Assembly (NCBI RefSeq): GCF_002419965.1
Contig: NZ_DIHC01000038.1
Location: forward strand, 1 to 64,000
Reading direction: 5' to 3'
DNA: 64,000 nucleotides
Source: Pseudomonas sp. UBA5706
GTDB lineage: Bacteria > Pseudomonadota > Gammaproteobacteria > Pseudomonadales > Pseudomonadaceae
Positions 1 through 9,210 of this stretch are shown here, piece by piece. The translations under genes and the position numbers were made by a program. The notes below the pieces were generated by a model. It saw only the letters and a list, made by a program, of their open reading frames with translations. It was not told the DNA's origin and ran no database searches. Numbering within the stretch: position 1 is the stretch's first letter; each line of letters begins with the position of its first letter.

Positions 1-321
1 CTCGGGCGGCGGTGGCGGGGTTTCGACCACCGGCGGCGCGGGCTGGGCGAACTCGATGGTCATCGGCGGGATTTCCGGCGGCACCACGGGCAGGGCTGGG
101 GTGGGCGAGCTATTGACCCAGTAGATCACCGCACCGTGCAGCACCAGGGCGAAGACGCCGAGCAGCACCGCTTCGCGGCGGCTGAGGATGCGCCGCGGTG
201 TGGTCTGCAAGCGCGACAGCGCCAAAGGGCCGCGATAGACCCGGCCCAGTTCAAGCAGCTCGCCGCCCGGCGCCTGACGCCAGAGCACGTCCCGTGCATT
301 GGCGGTTTGGGCATTGGCCAT
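1..321 (-). CDS. tonB: TonB energy transducer, N-terminal part (cut by window edge)
   Basis: The protein links proton-motive force at the inner membrane to outer-membrane receptors. Only the first 107 codons lie in the window. Visible parts are a cytoplasmic stretch of about 60 residues, one hydrophobic segment (AVLLGVFALVLHGAVIYWV) and the start of a proline-rich periplasmic spacer ending in PPPPPE. The long cytoplasmic lead before the anchor is typical of Pseudomonas TonB1-like proteins. The ATG at 321 has a GAGGAC Shine-Dalgarno about 7 bases upstream. The C-terminal TonB domain, and any ExbB/ExbD partners, are outside the window. Family assignment is firm; which TonB paralogue it is cannot be told. 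Confidence 0.85.
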   Translation of the reverse strand, partial: MANAQTANARDVLWRQAPGGELLELGRVYRGPLALSRLQTTPRRILSRREAVLLGVFALVLHGAVIYWVNSSPTPALPVVPPEIPPMTIEFAQPAPPVVETPPPPPE

Positions 322-923
322 TCATTAGTCCTCGCGATTAAACAACACGGAATCAAGACAACAGGTGAATTGGACTTCCGTGATCATTGCTCATGGGATT
401 GACCTTACAAGGACATCCATGAAGCTGCTGTCGGTTGAGCAAGAGCCATACCAATTACTGATTGCACGCGAAATAAGCCCCCTCTGGCCGAGACGACGGC
501 AACGCGTTGTAGTCTGTGCATTTTTTTGTTAATTCGCTGTTGCAGTACAAACAACGACCGTTATGAATAAGTGTGATTTAGCTATATAGATTTCTGATGT
601 CGGACTCCTTAGTAATATTCCAACTGTGTTCAGTGAGGAGGGCAGCGGAGCGATCACCTTGGCTTCTTGATTAGGGGCTATGTGAGAGTGCGAAATAACT
701 TATGAGCTGCGTTGTTAAATTTCGGATCTGGAAAAGTTATCGTTATCAACTGTTGGCAAATGGACAGACCGAAAACAAAGTGTCGTTTGGTGAAGTCTTG
801 ATCCTGGTCATTTTTACCAAAAAACCAGTTGAAAGTTTGTGGCACGAACCCTGCTAAGTGGGTCTGGAGCGCGACTGTACGAATAGAAGCTCTAACTAAC
901 ACTCAACTTTCGGGAGCAGGGAT
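322..923. other. Gene-free AT-rich intergenic region
   Basis: About 600 bases separate tonB (minus) from the receptor gene at 924. No convincing coding frame is present. Roughly 480-900 is clearly richer in A and T than its surroundings. A stretch near 738-752 (GTTATCGTTATCAAC) faintly resembles half of a Fur or Zur box but is not a good match. No cobalamin riboswitch core was seen. It must hold the promoters of both flanking genes, possibly with a long leader or small RNA. Confidence 0.5.
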
Positions 924-3053
924 TTGATACGGCAATGGTTTGATATGTGCGCTCGGCGCCTTGATTCGTTGGCCACGGTTTCGAGCCTGGGCCTGTTGTT
1001 GATGGTGGTCCACGGCGCTTCCTTTGCCGCACAGGAGCCCACCGAGCAAAGCGCTCAAGACCCGAAACTGGCGACAGTTACCGTAACTGGCACGGCGGCC
1101 AGCGAAGCGCAAAAAGCCGAAAGGCAACTGGCCAAAGTGCCCGGAAACACGGCGGTCATCGATAACCACGAAGTCGAAAAAGGCCGTGCCTCCAATGCCG
1201 AGGACGTGCTGGCATTACAGCCGGGTGTGTTCGCCCAGGCCACCAGCGGTTCATCGGCCAACAAGATCTCGATCCGTGGTTCGGGCCTGAACACGTTCTA
1301 TCAAGGTTACGTCCTGGGCATCAAGTTTCTGTTCGACGGCCTGCCGCTGACAGGCCCTGGCGGCACTCAGGAAGATATGCTGGACATGGCCGGTGTCGAC
1401 CACACGGAAGTGCTGTACGGCGCCAACGCACTCAATTATTCGGCCTTATCGTTGGGAGGGGCGATCAACTTCGTCAGCAAAACCGGCCGGACCGATCCGG
1501 GGAATTACGCGCGCTTCGAAACGGGCAGCTACGGTTATCGCAAACAGGTATTGAGTACCGGTGGCGTTGAGGGCAACGCCGACTACTATGTCAGCCTGCA
1601 ACACAATGAACGCGATGGTTATCAGGACAATACCCCTAATAACGGTCAGGGGATCGTTGCCAACTTCGGTTATGTGTTCAACCCGAAACTGGAGACGCGT
1701 TTCTTTCTGCGTTATCGCGAAGAAACCCTCAGCCAGGGCAACACGCTGACCAAATACCAGATCAAGCATGACCCGACCAGCAATCTTGTGCCCTTCGGGC
1801 GCAAGAAAGACGGTACAACGCTGCTGGGCAGTAAAACCACCTACACCTTCGATGACAACGCCAAACTGGAAGTCGGTCTGGGCTACAACGATTACCCGCT
1901 GTACAACGGCTGGCGTTACTCGGCCACGCCCCAGGACTGGCGCTCCAAGGACATCAACCTGACCCTGCGTTATCTGCGCACCGGCGATACCTTTCTCGGT
2001 TTCAATAGCGACAGTACCGCGACCTTCAGCACTACCCGCGCTTATCTGGCCGACGTGAAGTCCCATAGCAAGGCGACCAAGGCCAAGCAACAGGAAGCCA
2101 GCTTCACCGGCTCCCGGGACACCGTGTTCTCCTTGGGCAATGAGCTGCAACTGACCGACAACCTGTGGCTGTCCACCGGCCTTTCATTCATCGACATCAA
2201 GCGCAAGGCTGATATCGAATACACCACCGGCGTCAACACCACAGCGTTTCCCAACGGCGTGGAGTATGAGGAGCACGACACGGCACCGCGCATTGGTCTG
2301 CGCTACCAGCTCACGCCGGAATTCGAACTGTTCGGCAATGTCAGTCGCTCCATTGACCCGCCTGTCACCTGGCAACTGGGCAGCACCGGTACGCCTTATA
2401 TCCGCGACGTTCGTCCGCAAAAGGCCAATACGGTGGAGTTCGGCATCCGTGGTGGCCACGGCATCTTCGATGGCAGCCTGACGGTGTATCGTTCATGGGT
2501 TCAGAAGGAGCTGCTGTCGGTGGTCGTGCGTCAGGCGACGGCCACCCAGGATCAACTGGTCGCGACGTCCAATGGCAGCCCGACCATCCACCAGGGCATC
2601 GAGGCAGGTCTGAACGCGCAGTTGTGGCAAGGGCAGGGCGGCGATACGGTCACCTTGCGTCAGGCCTACACCTACAACGACTTTCATTATCGCCATGACG
2701 CCACCTTCGGTGACAACGAGTTGCCGGGGCTGCCGCGCCAGGTCTATCAGGCCGAGCTTGAGTATCGTCAGCCGAGCGGCTTCTACGCCCAGTTGAATGC
2801 CCGGGCTGCGTCCAGCTATTACGTGGACTTCGCCAACTCCCTCGGTGCGCCGTCCTACACACTGTGGGGGGCGAAAGTCGGTTATGAAGCGCCGAACAGG
2901 AAGTGGGAAGTGTTCGTCGATGCGCGCAATCTGACCAACGAACGCTACGCCACCGCATCCACTACTGCCTACGATGCCAAAGGGCAGGACTCGGCAAACT
3001 TCTACCCGGGCGATCCGGTCAATGTCACCACCGGCGTTTCATACCGGTTCTGA
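924..3053 (+). CDS. TonB-dependent outer-membrane receptor (no STN domain)
   Basis: A 709-residue outer-membrane active-transport receptor. It has a signal peptide (about 1-36), a TonB-box-like TVTV at 51-54, a plug domain at about 60-175 (SIRGSGL, LFDGLP, LYGANAL, GGAINFVSKTG) and a beta-barrel ending in the expected aromatic YRF. No secretin/TonB N-terminal signalling domain is present, so it should not signal to a FecR. The start is TTG at 924, chosen because GGAG lies about 7 bases upstream; the next ATG at 945 has no ribosome site. Overall form is closest to the FecA/PqqU-like group. A histidine-phosphatase gene follows 66 bases later and may be co-transcribed. Substrate unknown. Confidence 0.85.
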   Translation: MIRQWFDMCARRLDSLATVSSLGLLLMVVHGASFAAQEPTEQSAQDPKLATVTVTGTAASEAQKAERQLAKVPGNTAVIDNHEVEKGRASNAEDVLALQPGVFAQATSGSSANKISIRGSGLNTFYQGYVLGIKFLFDGLPLTGPGGTQEDMLDMAGVDHTEVLYGANALNYSALSLGGAINFVSKTGRTDPGNYARFETGSYGYRKQVLSTGGVEGNADYYVSLQHNERDGYQDNTPNNGQGIVANFGYVFNPKLETRFFLRYREETLSQGNTLTKYQIKHDPTSNLVPFGRKKDGTTLLGSKTTYTFDDNAKLEVGLGYNDYPLYNGWRYSATPQDWRSKDINLTLRYLRTGDTFLGFNSDSTATFSTTRAYLADVKSHSKATKAKQQEASFTGSRDTVFSLGNELQLTDNLWLSTGLSFIDIKRKADIEYTTGVNTTAFPNGVEYEEHDTAPRIGLRYQLTPEFELFGNVSRSIDPPVTWQLGSTGTPYIRDVRPQKANTVEFGIRGGHGIFDGSLTVYRSWVQKELLSVVVRQATATQDQLVATSNGSPTIHQGIEAGLNAQLWQGQGGDTVTLRQAYTYNDFHYRHDATFGDNELPGLPRQVYQAELEYRQPSGFYAQLNARAASSYYVDFANSLGAPSYTLWGAKVGYEAPNRKWEVFVDARNLTNERYATASTTAYDAKGQDSANFYPGDPVNVTTGVSYRF

Positions 3054-3119
3054 TTCGATTTAGCAGGGCTGCGATGACAGCGGACTTGCAGGAAAGAACA
3101 CCTTGTCAGGAGACGCCTC

Positions 3120-3719
3120 ATGCGTTTGTACGTCGTACGTCACGGCCAGACTCAGGCCAACGCCGAGCATCGTTATCTAGGGGCGCTTGACCCCGAGTTG
3201 ACAGAAACAGGACGCGAGCAAGCTGCCGCCCTGCGCCTGGAGCTGCCCGACTCGATCGACAGCATCGTCGTCTCGCCCTTGCTGCGCGCCAGGCAGACGG
3301 CCGAGATCCTGAACTACCGGTTGAATATGCCCGTTCAGTTGCTCGACGCCTTTCGGGAACGCAACGTCGGTGTCTTCGAAGGGCTGACCCAGGATGAGGC
3401 GCATCAGTTTTACCCTCAGCTGTGGCGCCAAAACATAACGCGTCAGTGGGACATTGGCCCGCCACAAGGGGAGTCGATTTCACAAGTGGTGACACGGATA
3501 CACCAGGGCTTGACGACGTTGGTCGCGGCTTCTGCCGCGCACAACCTGTTGCTGGTCGGGCACGGCTTCGTCGCCAAGACCATCCGGGCACTGGCCCGAC
3601 AGGATTTCTCGGACTTCTTCGACTGGCAACTGGGCAATGGACACTGGCTGGTGCTGGACAATATCGAGCGGATTCTGCAGCACCCTGCACCAGGGCAGAA
3701 CCCGCTGCAAAAAGGTTGA
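3120..3719 (+). CDS. Histidine phosphatase family protein (phosphoglycerate mutase-like)
   Basis: A 199-residue cytoplasmic phosphohydrolase of the histidine phosphatase superfamily. The catalytic RHG motif is at residues 8-10 (VVRHGQT), followed by the usual arginine motif (SPLLRARQTAEIL), ERNVGVFEGLT and a C-terminal VGHG carrying the second catalytic histidine. Size matches the CobC/GpmB-like small forms. AGGAGA sits 7 bases before the ATG. The short distance from the TonB receptor suggests one transcript, so a phosphorylated ligand or a vitamin-type substrate is conceivable, but that is only inference. Confidence 0.85.
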   Translation: MRLYVVRHGQTQANAEHRYLGALDPELTETGREQAAALRLELPDSIDSIVVSPLLRARQTAEILNYRLNMPVQLLDAFRERNVGVFEGLTQDEAHQFYPQLWRQNITRQWDIGPPQGESISQVVTRIHQGLTTLVAASAAHNLLLVGHGFVAKTIRALARQDFSDFFDWQLGNGHWLVLDNIERILQHPAPGQNPLQKG

Positions 3720-3729
3720 AAAAAGGGTC

Positions 3730-3945
3730 ATGACATTGCACACGCACATTCTGCAACTCAAGGAACGGCTCTTTGAGCATGCCGTGCGTCTCGACGAATC
3801 GCTCCTCGACCTGCTGCTCGCCGACGACTTCGTCGAGTTCGGTAGGAGCCTCGAGGATTCGGGGACGGCGCTTATAGCTGCAAAAACGAGACCGATGCTT
3901 GGTCTGGATTTATATACGCTCTGTCATCTGCTGCCGATTTGTTGA
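3730..3945 (+). pseudogene. Truncated DUF4440/NTF2-like gene
   Basis: The first 39 or so codons read like the amino end of small DUF4440 (SnoaL/NTF2-fold) proteins: a first helix, then LDLLLADDFVEFGRS. After that the frame continues into 30 residues with no resemblance and stops at 71 residues, about half the usual length of roughly 120. The remaining part of the fold was not found in the following 300 bases in any frame. I read it as a gene cut by deletion or replacement. It begins 10 bases after the phosphatase stop. Confidence 0.55.
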
Positions 3946-4261
3946 CTTGAGGCTCGGCTAGTAAAGACTGTGGCGGCTGTCCGCACAGAATATCCCGCAG
4001 CTGTTGAGAATGGTGTATGTCCATCGTTCGAGAGGCAGCCGACGTCGTGGTCGGGTTGCCGGCGCAGGAGGCGGGTGAGGATCTTGCGCGTGTTGTAATG
4101 AAGCAGCAGTCAGAGTTGTAGATTGATGCGCGACGATGCCGTATATCCGAGCCTGGGATGCAGCGCAGGCGAGTCTGAAGATCGATTCGTTGTTTGGGAT
4201 AATTGGGTTGGTGCCGGGTCTGGCGGGTACTAAGTGTTTGGCGTAATTCAATGAGGTTTGC
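3946..4261. other. Intergenic region, probable decay zone
   Basis: No supported gene in 316 bases. Frames on both strands are broken or of low-complexity composition. It directly follows the truncated DUF4440 gene, so it may be the scar of the event that removed the end of that gene. It also contains the promoter and the weak ribosome site (TGAGG) of the kinase-like gene at 4262. Confidence 0.4.
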
Positions 4262-4852
4262 ATGCAGCGGGTCATGATTATTGGTCAACCTGGTTCAGGC
4301 AAAAGTACGCTGGCTCGGGAGATGGGCAAGCTCACCGGGCTACCGGTCATTCACATCGATACGATTCATTGGCAACCTGGATGGATCGAGCGAAGCATCG
4401 ACGAGAAGACGCGTCTTTGTCGGGAGGTTGAGGCTGGCGATCGGTGGATTTTTGAAGGCGGTCATGCGGCGACTTGGGACAGTCGTATTGCTCGAGCCGA
4501 TCTCCTGGTATGGATCGATCGCGCGTCGGCGCTCCGGTTCTGGCGTGTGCTTCTCAGAACGCTGGCCCTGCGAGGTCGGCCTCGACCCGATCTTCCAGAG
4601 GATTGCCCGGAGCAGCTGGGGAATCTCCCGGAGTTTTTCCGTTTCATGTGGACGACCCGTAAATCATCGCGAGCGAGGATGAGGCAACTGGTGGCCGCCG
4701 CGCATTCGGGGTGCAGGGTGGTTTGCCTGCGTTCCAATCGGCAGACCCGTTTGTTTCTGTCGAGCATCGAGGAAGCGGCTGGCGCCGGGTTTCCGCCAAA
4801 GGAACGGTCAGCGGCCAGCGTGGAATATAGAACCAGTCAGTCTGAGAAGTGA
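4262..4852 (+). CDS. P-loop adenylate-kinase-like protein (FlaR/topology-modulation type)
   Basis: A 196-residue small nucleotide kinase-like ATPase. Walker A is GQPGSGKS at residues 8-15. It is followed by the family pattern HIDTIHWQPGW, FEGGHAATWDSR and a hydrophobic strand LLVWIDR, as in proteins annotated adenylate kinase or DNA topology modulation protein. An arginine-rich lid follows (RTLALRGRPRPDLPEDCP), then FRFMWTTR. The substrate of this family is not established. It stands alone between a decayed region and a 322-base gap. Confidence 0.8.
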   Translation: MQRVMIIGQPGSGKSTLAREMGKLTGLPVIHIDTIHWQPGWIERSIDEKTRLCREVEAGDRWIFEGGHAATWDSRIARADLLVWIDRASALRFWRVLLRTLALRGRPRPDLPEDCPEQLGNLPEFFRFMWTTRKSSRARMRQLVAAAHSGCRVVCLRSNRQTRLFLSSIEEAAGAGFPPKERSAASVEYRTSQSEK

Positions 4853-5174
4853 TGTGTGCTTGAGAGGGCGATTCTCGCGGCATCCACGCTGCCGGCCCGC
4901 GGAGCGCTACGTGTGTTCAGCTTAGAAGTCGGAGGTTACAGAGGCTGTGGCGCGTATTGTTGCCTGCACCGATCCCGTTTGAACTGTTGAATCGGCAGCA
5001 GTGTGCAAACAGTTGTCGGCTTTAGGCGCCTGGCATGCTATTGCTCGATAGCAAGACTGATCAATCAAATCAGGCGTGCAATCCCTCGGCATGGAGTGTG
5101 CATTGTGGCTGGCGACCATCCTTCATCCATTACGCTCGACACATGATGCGCGCCACGCAAGGACATCAACTTCC
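4853..5174. other. Intergenic region
   Basis: No gene is supported here. A small perfect inverted repeat, TTGCT-CGAT-AGCAA, lies near 5039-5054. The reading frame of the next gene is open back to 5076, but the ribosome site favours the ATG at 5175, so this stretch is treated as leader. Confidence 0.4.
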
Positions 5175-6701
5175 ATGACGGAAACTCCCCATATTCCCAC
5201 GCTTGCGTTCAGGCCGGTCGATCTGGATGCCCATTACGATGTTTGCCAGCGCTTCAGAATCGACGCCCTGATGTGCACCTTCGGCTCGGCAGAGCTTTTT
5301 TATCAAAGCGACGGTGGGCCAGAGGGTTACGTTATCTGGCTGCGCGAGCGTGCAGCGAAATTACCGGGCTGTCTGGTCCATGTCTGGCGGGATGAAGAAA
5401 TCATCGGCCAGATCGAGATGGACCGCTTGAAGAGCGATATTTCGATCGGCTACGTTAATCTGTTTTATCTGGTTTCCGAACAGCGAGGGCAGGGCTTGGG
5501 CGCATTGCTGGAGGCCTACGCCTGGCGTTTTCTCAGTGGCCTGGGATGTCAATCCCTGAGATTAAGTGCCGCCCCGAACAACCGGCCTGCCTGGGTGTTT
5601 TATAAAAACAACGGCTGGCAGGATCTGGGGCCACGCGAGCCTGGAAGGGGCACCCATACGCTGCACAAGGAGGCTGGCGAGTATGCCTCAGGCTCTCCAC
5701 GGGTGATCAACCCGGACGACTACCTGGAAACCGAGTTTGGCAGGGAGTTCACCCCTGAGCGCGATCGTCAGGCGTGGGAGTTGGCTTACGCTTGCCTGAA
5801 TGAAGCGCTTTCCAAGGCCAGACGAGGGACGCATGTGTATCTGGTGATGGGCGTGCAGGGCGCGGGTAAATCGCGTTGGGTGGCTGAAAACCTTGGCAGG
5901 CTCGGTCATCGCGCGGTTGTGTTCGATGCCGCGTTGCCTGCGCGACGTCATAGGGAGAGGTTACTGGCCATCGCGCGCAGACATGGGATGCCGGTCATTG
6001 CCCTTTTCCTAAAGGCGCCCCTCGGGCTTGCGCTCTTGCGCAATGCCCGGCGCAGCGCAGACAAGCGTGTGCCCGAGCAAGCATTGAAAAACGTCTATGG
6101 CTTGATCGAACCCCCAACACAAGAAGAAGGATTTATCTGGGTGCAAACGATAGAACAACCGGCAGATTTGCCGAAAACGCTAGAAACGCCGCGCCTGAAC
6201 CTGATCGCGCCCGATGTCGGCCTCGCACACAAGCTGGCGGACGCGCTGAACGGCAGTTATGAACTGCACCGGGATTTCCTGATCTGGAGCAAGCCGCACT
6301 GGACGCTGGAAGAGACTCAGGAAAGCCTCGACCGTGCTTGCGCCGATTTCTCCACGCCCGCAGGCGAGAAGCGCTACTTCCTGATCGGGCGCGAGGGTGA
6401 TCAGCCGTTGGTGGGCTGTATCGGAGCCACCCCAGAGGCCGAGCCAAATCAGGGATTCGAAATCGGCTACTGGGTGAACGAGGCCTATGCCAACCGTGGA
6501 TTGGTGAAAGAGGCGCTACTTGCATTAGTGGCGGCGCTGTCGGGGCAAACCCTGCGGCTGACAGCATCTTCGGCCAACATCGCCAGCCAGAAACTCGCCG
6601 AAGCGGCTGGGTTCGAGCCCGTGCAGACGCTTGTGGATGCGCGGGTTTCAGGGCGGCATGGTGTGTGCGATACCGTGGTTTATCAGCGGGAGGCCAGATG
6701 A
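5175..6701 (+). CDS. GNAT - P-loop kinase - GNAT three-domain fusion
   Basis: A 508-residue protein with three enzymatic domains in one chain. Residues 1-165 form a GNAT acetyltransferase with an acetyl-CoA loop (EQRGQGLG, about 102-109). Residues about 195-335 form a P-loop kinase of the AAA_33/polynucleotide-kinase type with Walker A GVQGAGKS at 226-233. Residues about 340-508 form a second, RimJ/RimL-like GNAT (YWVNEAYANRGLVKEALLAL). The start is the ATG at 5175 with AAGGA about 11 bases upstream; the frame is open 33 codons further up but those codons do not look coding. Substrates are unknown. A HIT-family nucleotide-binding protein follows within 90 bases. Confidence 0.8.
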   Translation: MTETPHIPTLAFRPVDLDAHYDVCQRFRIDALMCTFGSAELFYQSDGGPEGYVIWLRERAAKLPGCLVHVWRDEEIIGQIEMDRLKSDISIGYVNLFYLVSEQRGQGLGALLEAYAWRFLSGLGCQSLRLSAAPNNRPAWVFYKNNGWQDLGPREPGRGTHTLHKEAGEYASGSPRVINPDDYLETEFGREFTPERDRQAWELAYACLNEALSKARRGTHVYLVMGVQGAGKSRWVAENLGRLGHRAVVFDAALPARRHRERLLAIARRHGMPVIALFLKAPLGLALLRNARRSADKRVPEQALKNVYGLIEPPTQEEGFIWVQTIEQPADLPKTLETPRLNLIAPDVGLAHKLADALNGSYELHRDFLIWSKPHWTLEETQESLDRACADFSTPAGEKRYFLIGREGDQPLVGCIGATPEAEPNQGFEIGYWVNEAYANRGLVKEALLALVAALSGQTLRLTASSANIASQKLAEAAGFEPVQTLVDARVSGRHGVCDTVVYQREAR

Positions 6702-6788
6702 CGCTTGCCCTTCAATTCAAAGCAGTTGCCGGGCGCATTGCCCTGGACTTGTCTACCCCGGCCAGTGCTCAAGGCCGGCTCCGTTCAC

Positions 6789-7328
6789 ATGACTTCAGGC
6801 GCTGACGTCATGCCGGTCATCGACAGCCGTCTGCACATTCCCGGTGGATTCATCATTCATGAGACCGAGCACTGGGTCATCAATCACCACTTAGCCAGTG
6901 CGCTACCCGGGTATTTGATTCTGGGTTCCAGGGCACCTGTGGACTCCCTTGCCGATTTGCCCGCTGCTGCACTCCACGAGTTCGGCGAACTGCTGGCCCG
7001 TGCGCAGTCGATCCTGCAAGCCACCTTGACCCCCGAGCGCCTTTACGTGAGTCGCTACGGTCACTCCCCGGGCTACCCGATTCACTTCCATTTGATCCCG
7101 GTCTACGCCTGGGTCGAGAAACTGTTCTGGGAAAACCCTCGCTACCGTCTGCTGGAAACATTCGCCAATCCGGAGATAGCCGAAGCGGGCACCGATGGGG
7201 CGGAGCTGACGCTGTTCATCTGGCGCGAGTTCGGAGAAAGCGCCCGGCCACCAGCGGTGCAAGGCCCGTCAATTGCCGAGGTCATCGAAAAACTTCGCGC
7301 GGCGTTTGCGAGCGCTGCATACCCTTGA
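6789..7328 (+). CDS. HIT family protein
   Basis: A 179-residue histidine-triad-fold protein, usually a nucleotidyl hydrolase or transferase. The triad region is HFHLIPVYAW near residue 100; the last histidine of the canonical HxHxH is replaced, as in several diverged bacterial HIT proteins. Start choice is uncertain: ATG 6789, ATG 6810 (which fits the conserved core MPVIDSRLHIPGGF better), or an upstream TTG at 6705 with no good ribosome site. It follows the triple-fusion gene by 87 bases and is probably co-transcribed with it. Confidence 0.7.
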   Translation: MTSGADVMPVIDSRLHIPGGFIIHETEHWVINHHLASALPGYLILGSRAPVDSLADLPAAALHEFGELLARAQSILQATLTPERLYVSRYGHSPGYPIHFHLIPVYAWVEKLFWENPRYRLLETFANPEIAEAGTDGAELTLFIWREFGESARPPAVQGPSIAEVIEKLRAAFASAAYP

Positions 7329-7598
7329 ACGGCAGCGGTCTCACGTAGGAACGCGAGTCTGCCATCCCTTTTAAACGATCAATAAATGCGGCGCTAAATG
7401 TCGGGTATCGCCGCGCCTGGCATTCAGGTTTTACGCAGATATTGTCCAACAATCTTTATATCTTTTAGGCAGTTACTGCTGTTTTTTTATTCCTTCCAAG
7501 TTTTGTAACAGTTGAGGCACAGTTCCGATACGAAGAAGGAGGAGCGTCAGCGTTTCTCGATAACAAGGCCCGAAAGCCGCCACTACACGGAGCATGGG

Positions 7599-8111
7599 AT
7601 GAGCGTGAATCAGCACCTGCAATTTGGTCTGATCGGTCAGATATTCAAAAGTGACTATGGCTGGCTGTGCACGCGCGTGAGCCGGGCAATGGGATGTCCG
7701 CACGGCGCGCAGGACATTGCGTCGGAGACGTTTTTGCGGGTGCTCGCATTGCCCGATCCTGCGTCGATCCGCGAACCCCGGGCATTGCTGACGACCATCG
7801 CCCGCCGCCTGATGTATGAAGGCTGGCGGCGTCAGGATCTTGAGCGCGCCTACCTTGAAACGTTGGCCCAGGCGCCGCAGTCGGCTCACCCTTCACCGGA
7901 GGACCGATTGTTGCTGCTCGAAACCCTGGCTGAGGTGGACCGGCTGCTCGATGGCCTGTCGGCCAAGGCCAAAGCTGCATTTCTTTACCATCAGCTCGAC
8001 GGTCTGACGTATATGCAGATCGCTGAGCTGTTGCAGGTGTCGGTCAGCCGGGTGCAGCAATACATGGCCGATGCGTTCAAGCGCTGTTACCTGGCAATGG
8101 TGCAGCCATGA
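7599..8111 (+). CDS. ECF sigma factor, FecI-like
   Basis: A 170-residue extracytoplasmic-function sigma factor. Region 2 is at about 10-75 (DIASETFLRVLALP, LLTTIARRLMYEGWRR) and region 4 at about 110-165 (LDGLTYMQIAELLQVSVSRVQQYM, a helix-turn-helix). ATG 7599 is preceded by GGAG at 7 bases. The stop overlaps the start of the anti-sigma gene (ATGA), indicating translational coupling. By analogy with FecI/FecR/FecA it should activate the receptor genes just downstream when the receptor is occupied. Confidence 0.9.
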   Translation: MSVNQHLQFGLIGQIFKSDYGWLCTRVSRAMGCPHGAQDIASETFLRVLALPDPASIREPRALLTTIARRLMYEGWRRQDLERAYLETLAQAPQSAHPSPEDRLLLLETLAEVDRLLDGLSAKAKAAFLYHQLDGLTYMQIAELLQVSVSRVQQYMADAFKRCYLAMVQP

Positions 8112-9061
8112 ACGGGGTCACGGCCGATGAGGCGATCATCGATGAAGCAGCGCAGTGGATGGCGCTGCTGCAGTCCGGGCATGCCAGCCCGGAGGAGCAC
8201 CAGGCATTTCGTCAGTGGAGCAATTCCGACCCGCGCCGCGCCGAAATCTTCAGGGCCATGGGTGCCGGGCTCGGCGTGCTGGAGAATGACAAGCTGCGGC
8301 GCATGCCCAGGGAGAGCCTTCTGCACACCCTCAATGCGCCGTCCGGGCGTCGACGCTTCGTGCGTAATGCGTTGTCACTGGTAGGCGCCGTGTCCACGTT
8401 AGGGCTCATTGCCCGGCTGACGGATGTCTGGCCACAACCGGGTTTATTGAGTACCCGCACCGGTGAGCGCCTGAGCCTGACCCTCGCCGACGGCAGCGCC
8501 CTGATGCTGGACGCGCGGACCAACGTGCTCGAGCGGTTCGATCAGGACCGGCGCCTTCTGCAATTGCTCGACGGCAAGCTGCTCGTCGATGTTGCCAAGG
8601 ACAGCCAGCGGCCCTTTATCGTCCAGACCGCTCAAGGCCAGATGCGTGCATTGGGGACCCGATTCCTGGTGGACCAGCGCGACGGGCAGACCGGTATTTC
8701 GATGCTGCACTCACAGGTTGAAATTCGTACCCGCAGTGGCGTGGTGCAAGTCATCCGCGCAGGGGAGCGCGCAGTGTTCGATGCCGACCGGGTGCTTGAA
8801 CTCCAGGCATCAACCGGCGCTGAATCGGCATGGACCCAAGGGCTGCTCGAGGTGCGCGACCAGTCGCTGGGCGCGCTGATCGCATCGTTGCGCAGTTATC
8901 GCAGGGGCATTATTCGGGTCAGCCCCGCAGCCGAAAACCTGCGCTTGAGCGGGATCTTCCCGCTGGACGATACCGATCGTGCCCTGCAATTGCTGGCCGG
9001 GTCATTGCCGGTGAAGATCGATTACCACAGTCCTTACTGGGTCAACATCGACGTGCGATAA
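8108..9061 (+). CDS. FecR-type anti-sigma/signal-transfer protein
   Basis: A 317-residue inner-membrane regulator. It has an N-terminal DUF4880 domain (about 8-58) that holds the sigma factor, a transmembrane segment at about 82-103, a periplasmic FecR domain (about 115-225; LTLADGSALMLDARTNV, ALGTRFLV) and a C-terminal STN-like half (about 245-317) that contacts the receptor signalling domain. It overlaps the sigma gene by 4 bases. Two receptors with STN domains follow, so this one FecR may listen to both. Confidence 0.9.
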   Translation: MNGVTADEAIIDEAAQWMALLQSGHASPEEHQAFRQWSNSDPRRAEIFRAMGAGLGVLENDKLRRMPRESLLHTLNAPSGRRRFVRNALSLVGAVSTLGLIARLTDVWPQPGLLSTRTGERLSLTLADGSALMLDARTNVLERFDQDRRLLQLLDGKLLVDVAKDSQRPFIVQTAQGQMRALGTRFLVDQRDGQTGISMLHSQVEIRTRSGVVQVIRAGERAVFDADRVLELQASTGAESAWTQGLLEVRDQSLGALIASLRSYRRGIIRVSPAAENLRLSGIFPLDDTDRALQLLAGSLPVKIDYHSPYWVNIDVR

Positions 9062-9210
9062 GGGCGATGCGTGCGCCGGACACGATCGAAAAAAAATGTT
9101 CCCATCGCTCTATAAATCTCCGGCCTTCGTTGCACAGATACCTTGATGGGCAATGGCCGGGGTGTCGGCGAACCCCTTGAAGACGCTTGAGCCCGCGACA
9201 TCCGAAGTTA

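Noticed and set aside
678..902. Minus-strand open frame of 74 codons in the AT-rich leader
   Set aside because: No ribosome site or family resemblance, and it lies where the receptor promoter must be.
322..923. Cobalamin or other metabolite riboswitch in the receptor leader
   Set aside because: Looked for because of the receptor-phosphatase pair; no B12-box-like conserved core was found by eye.
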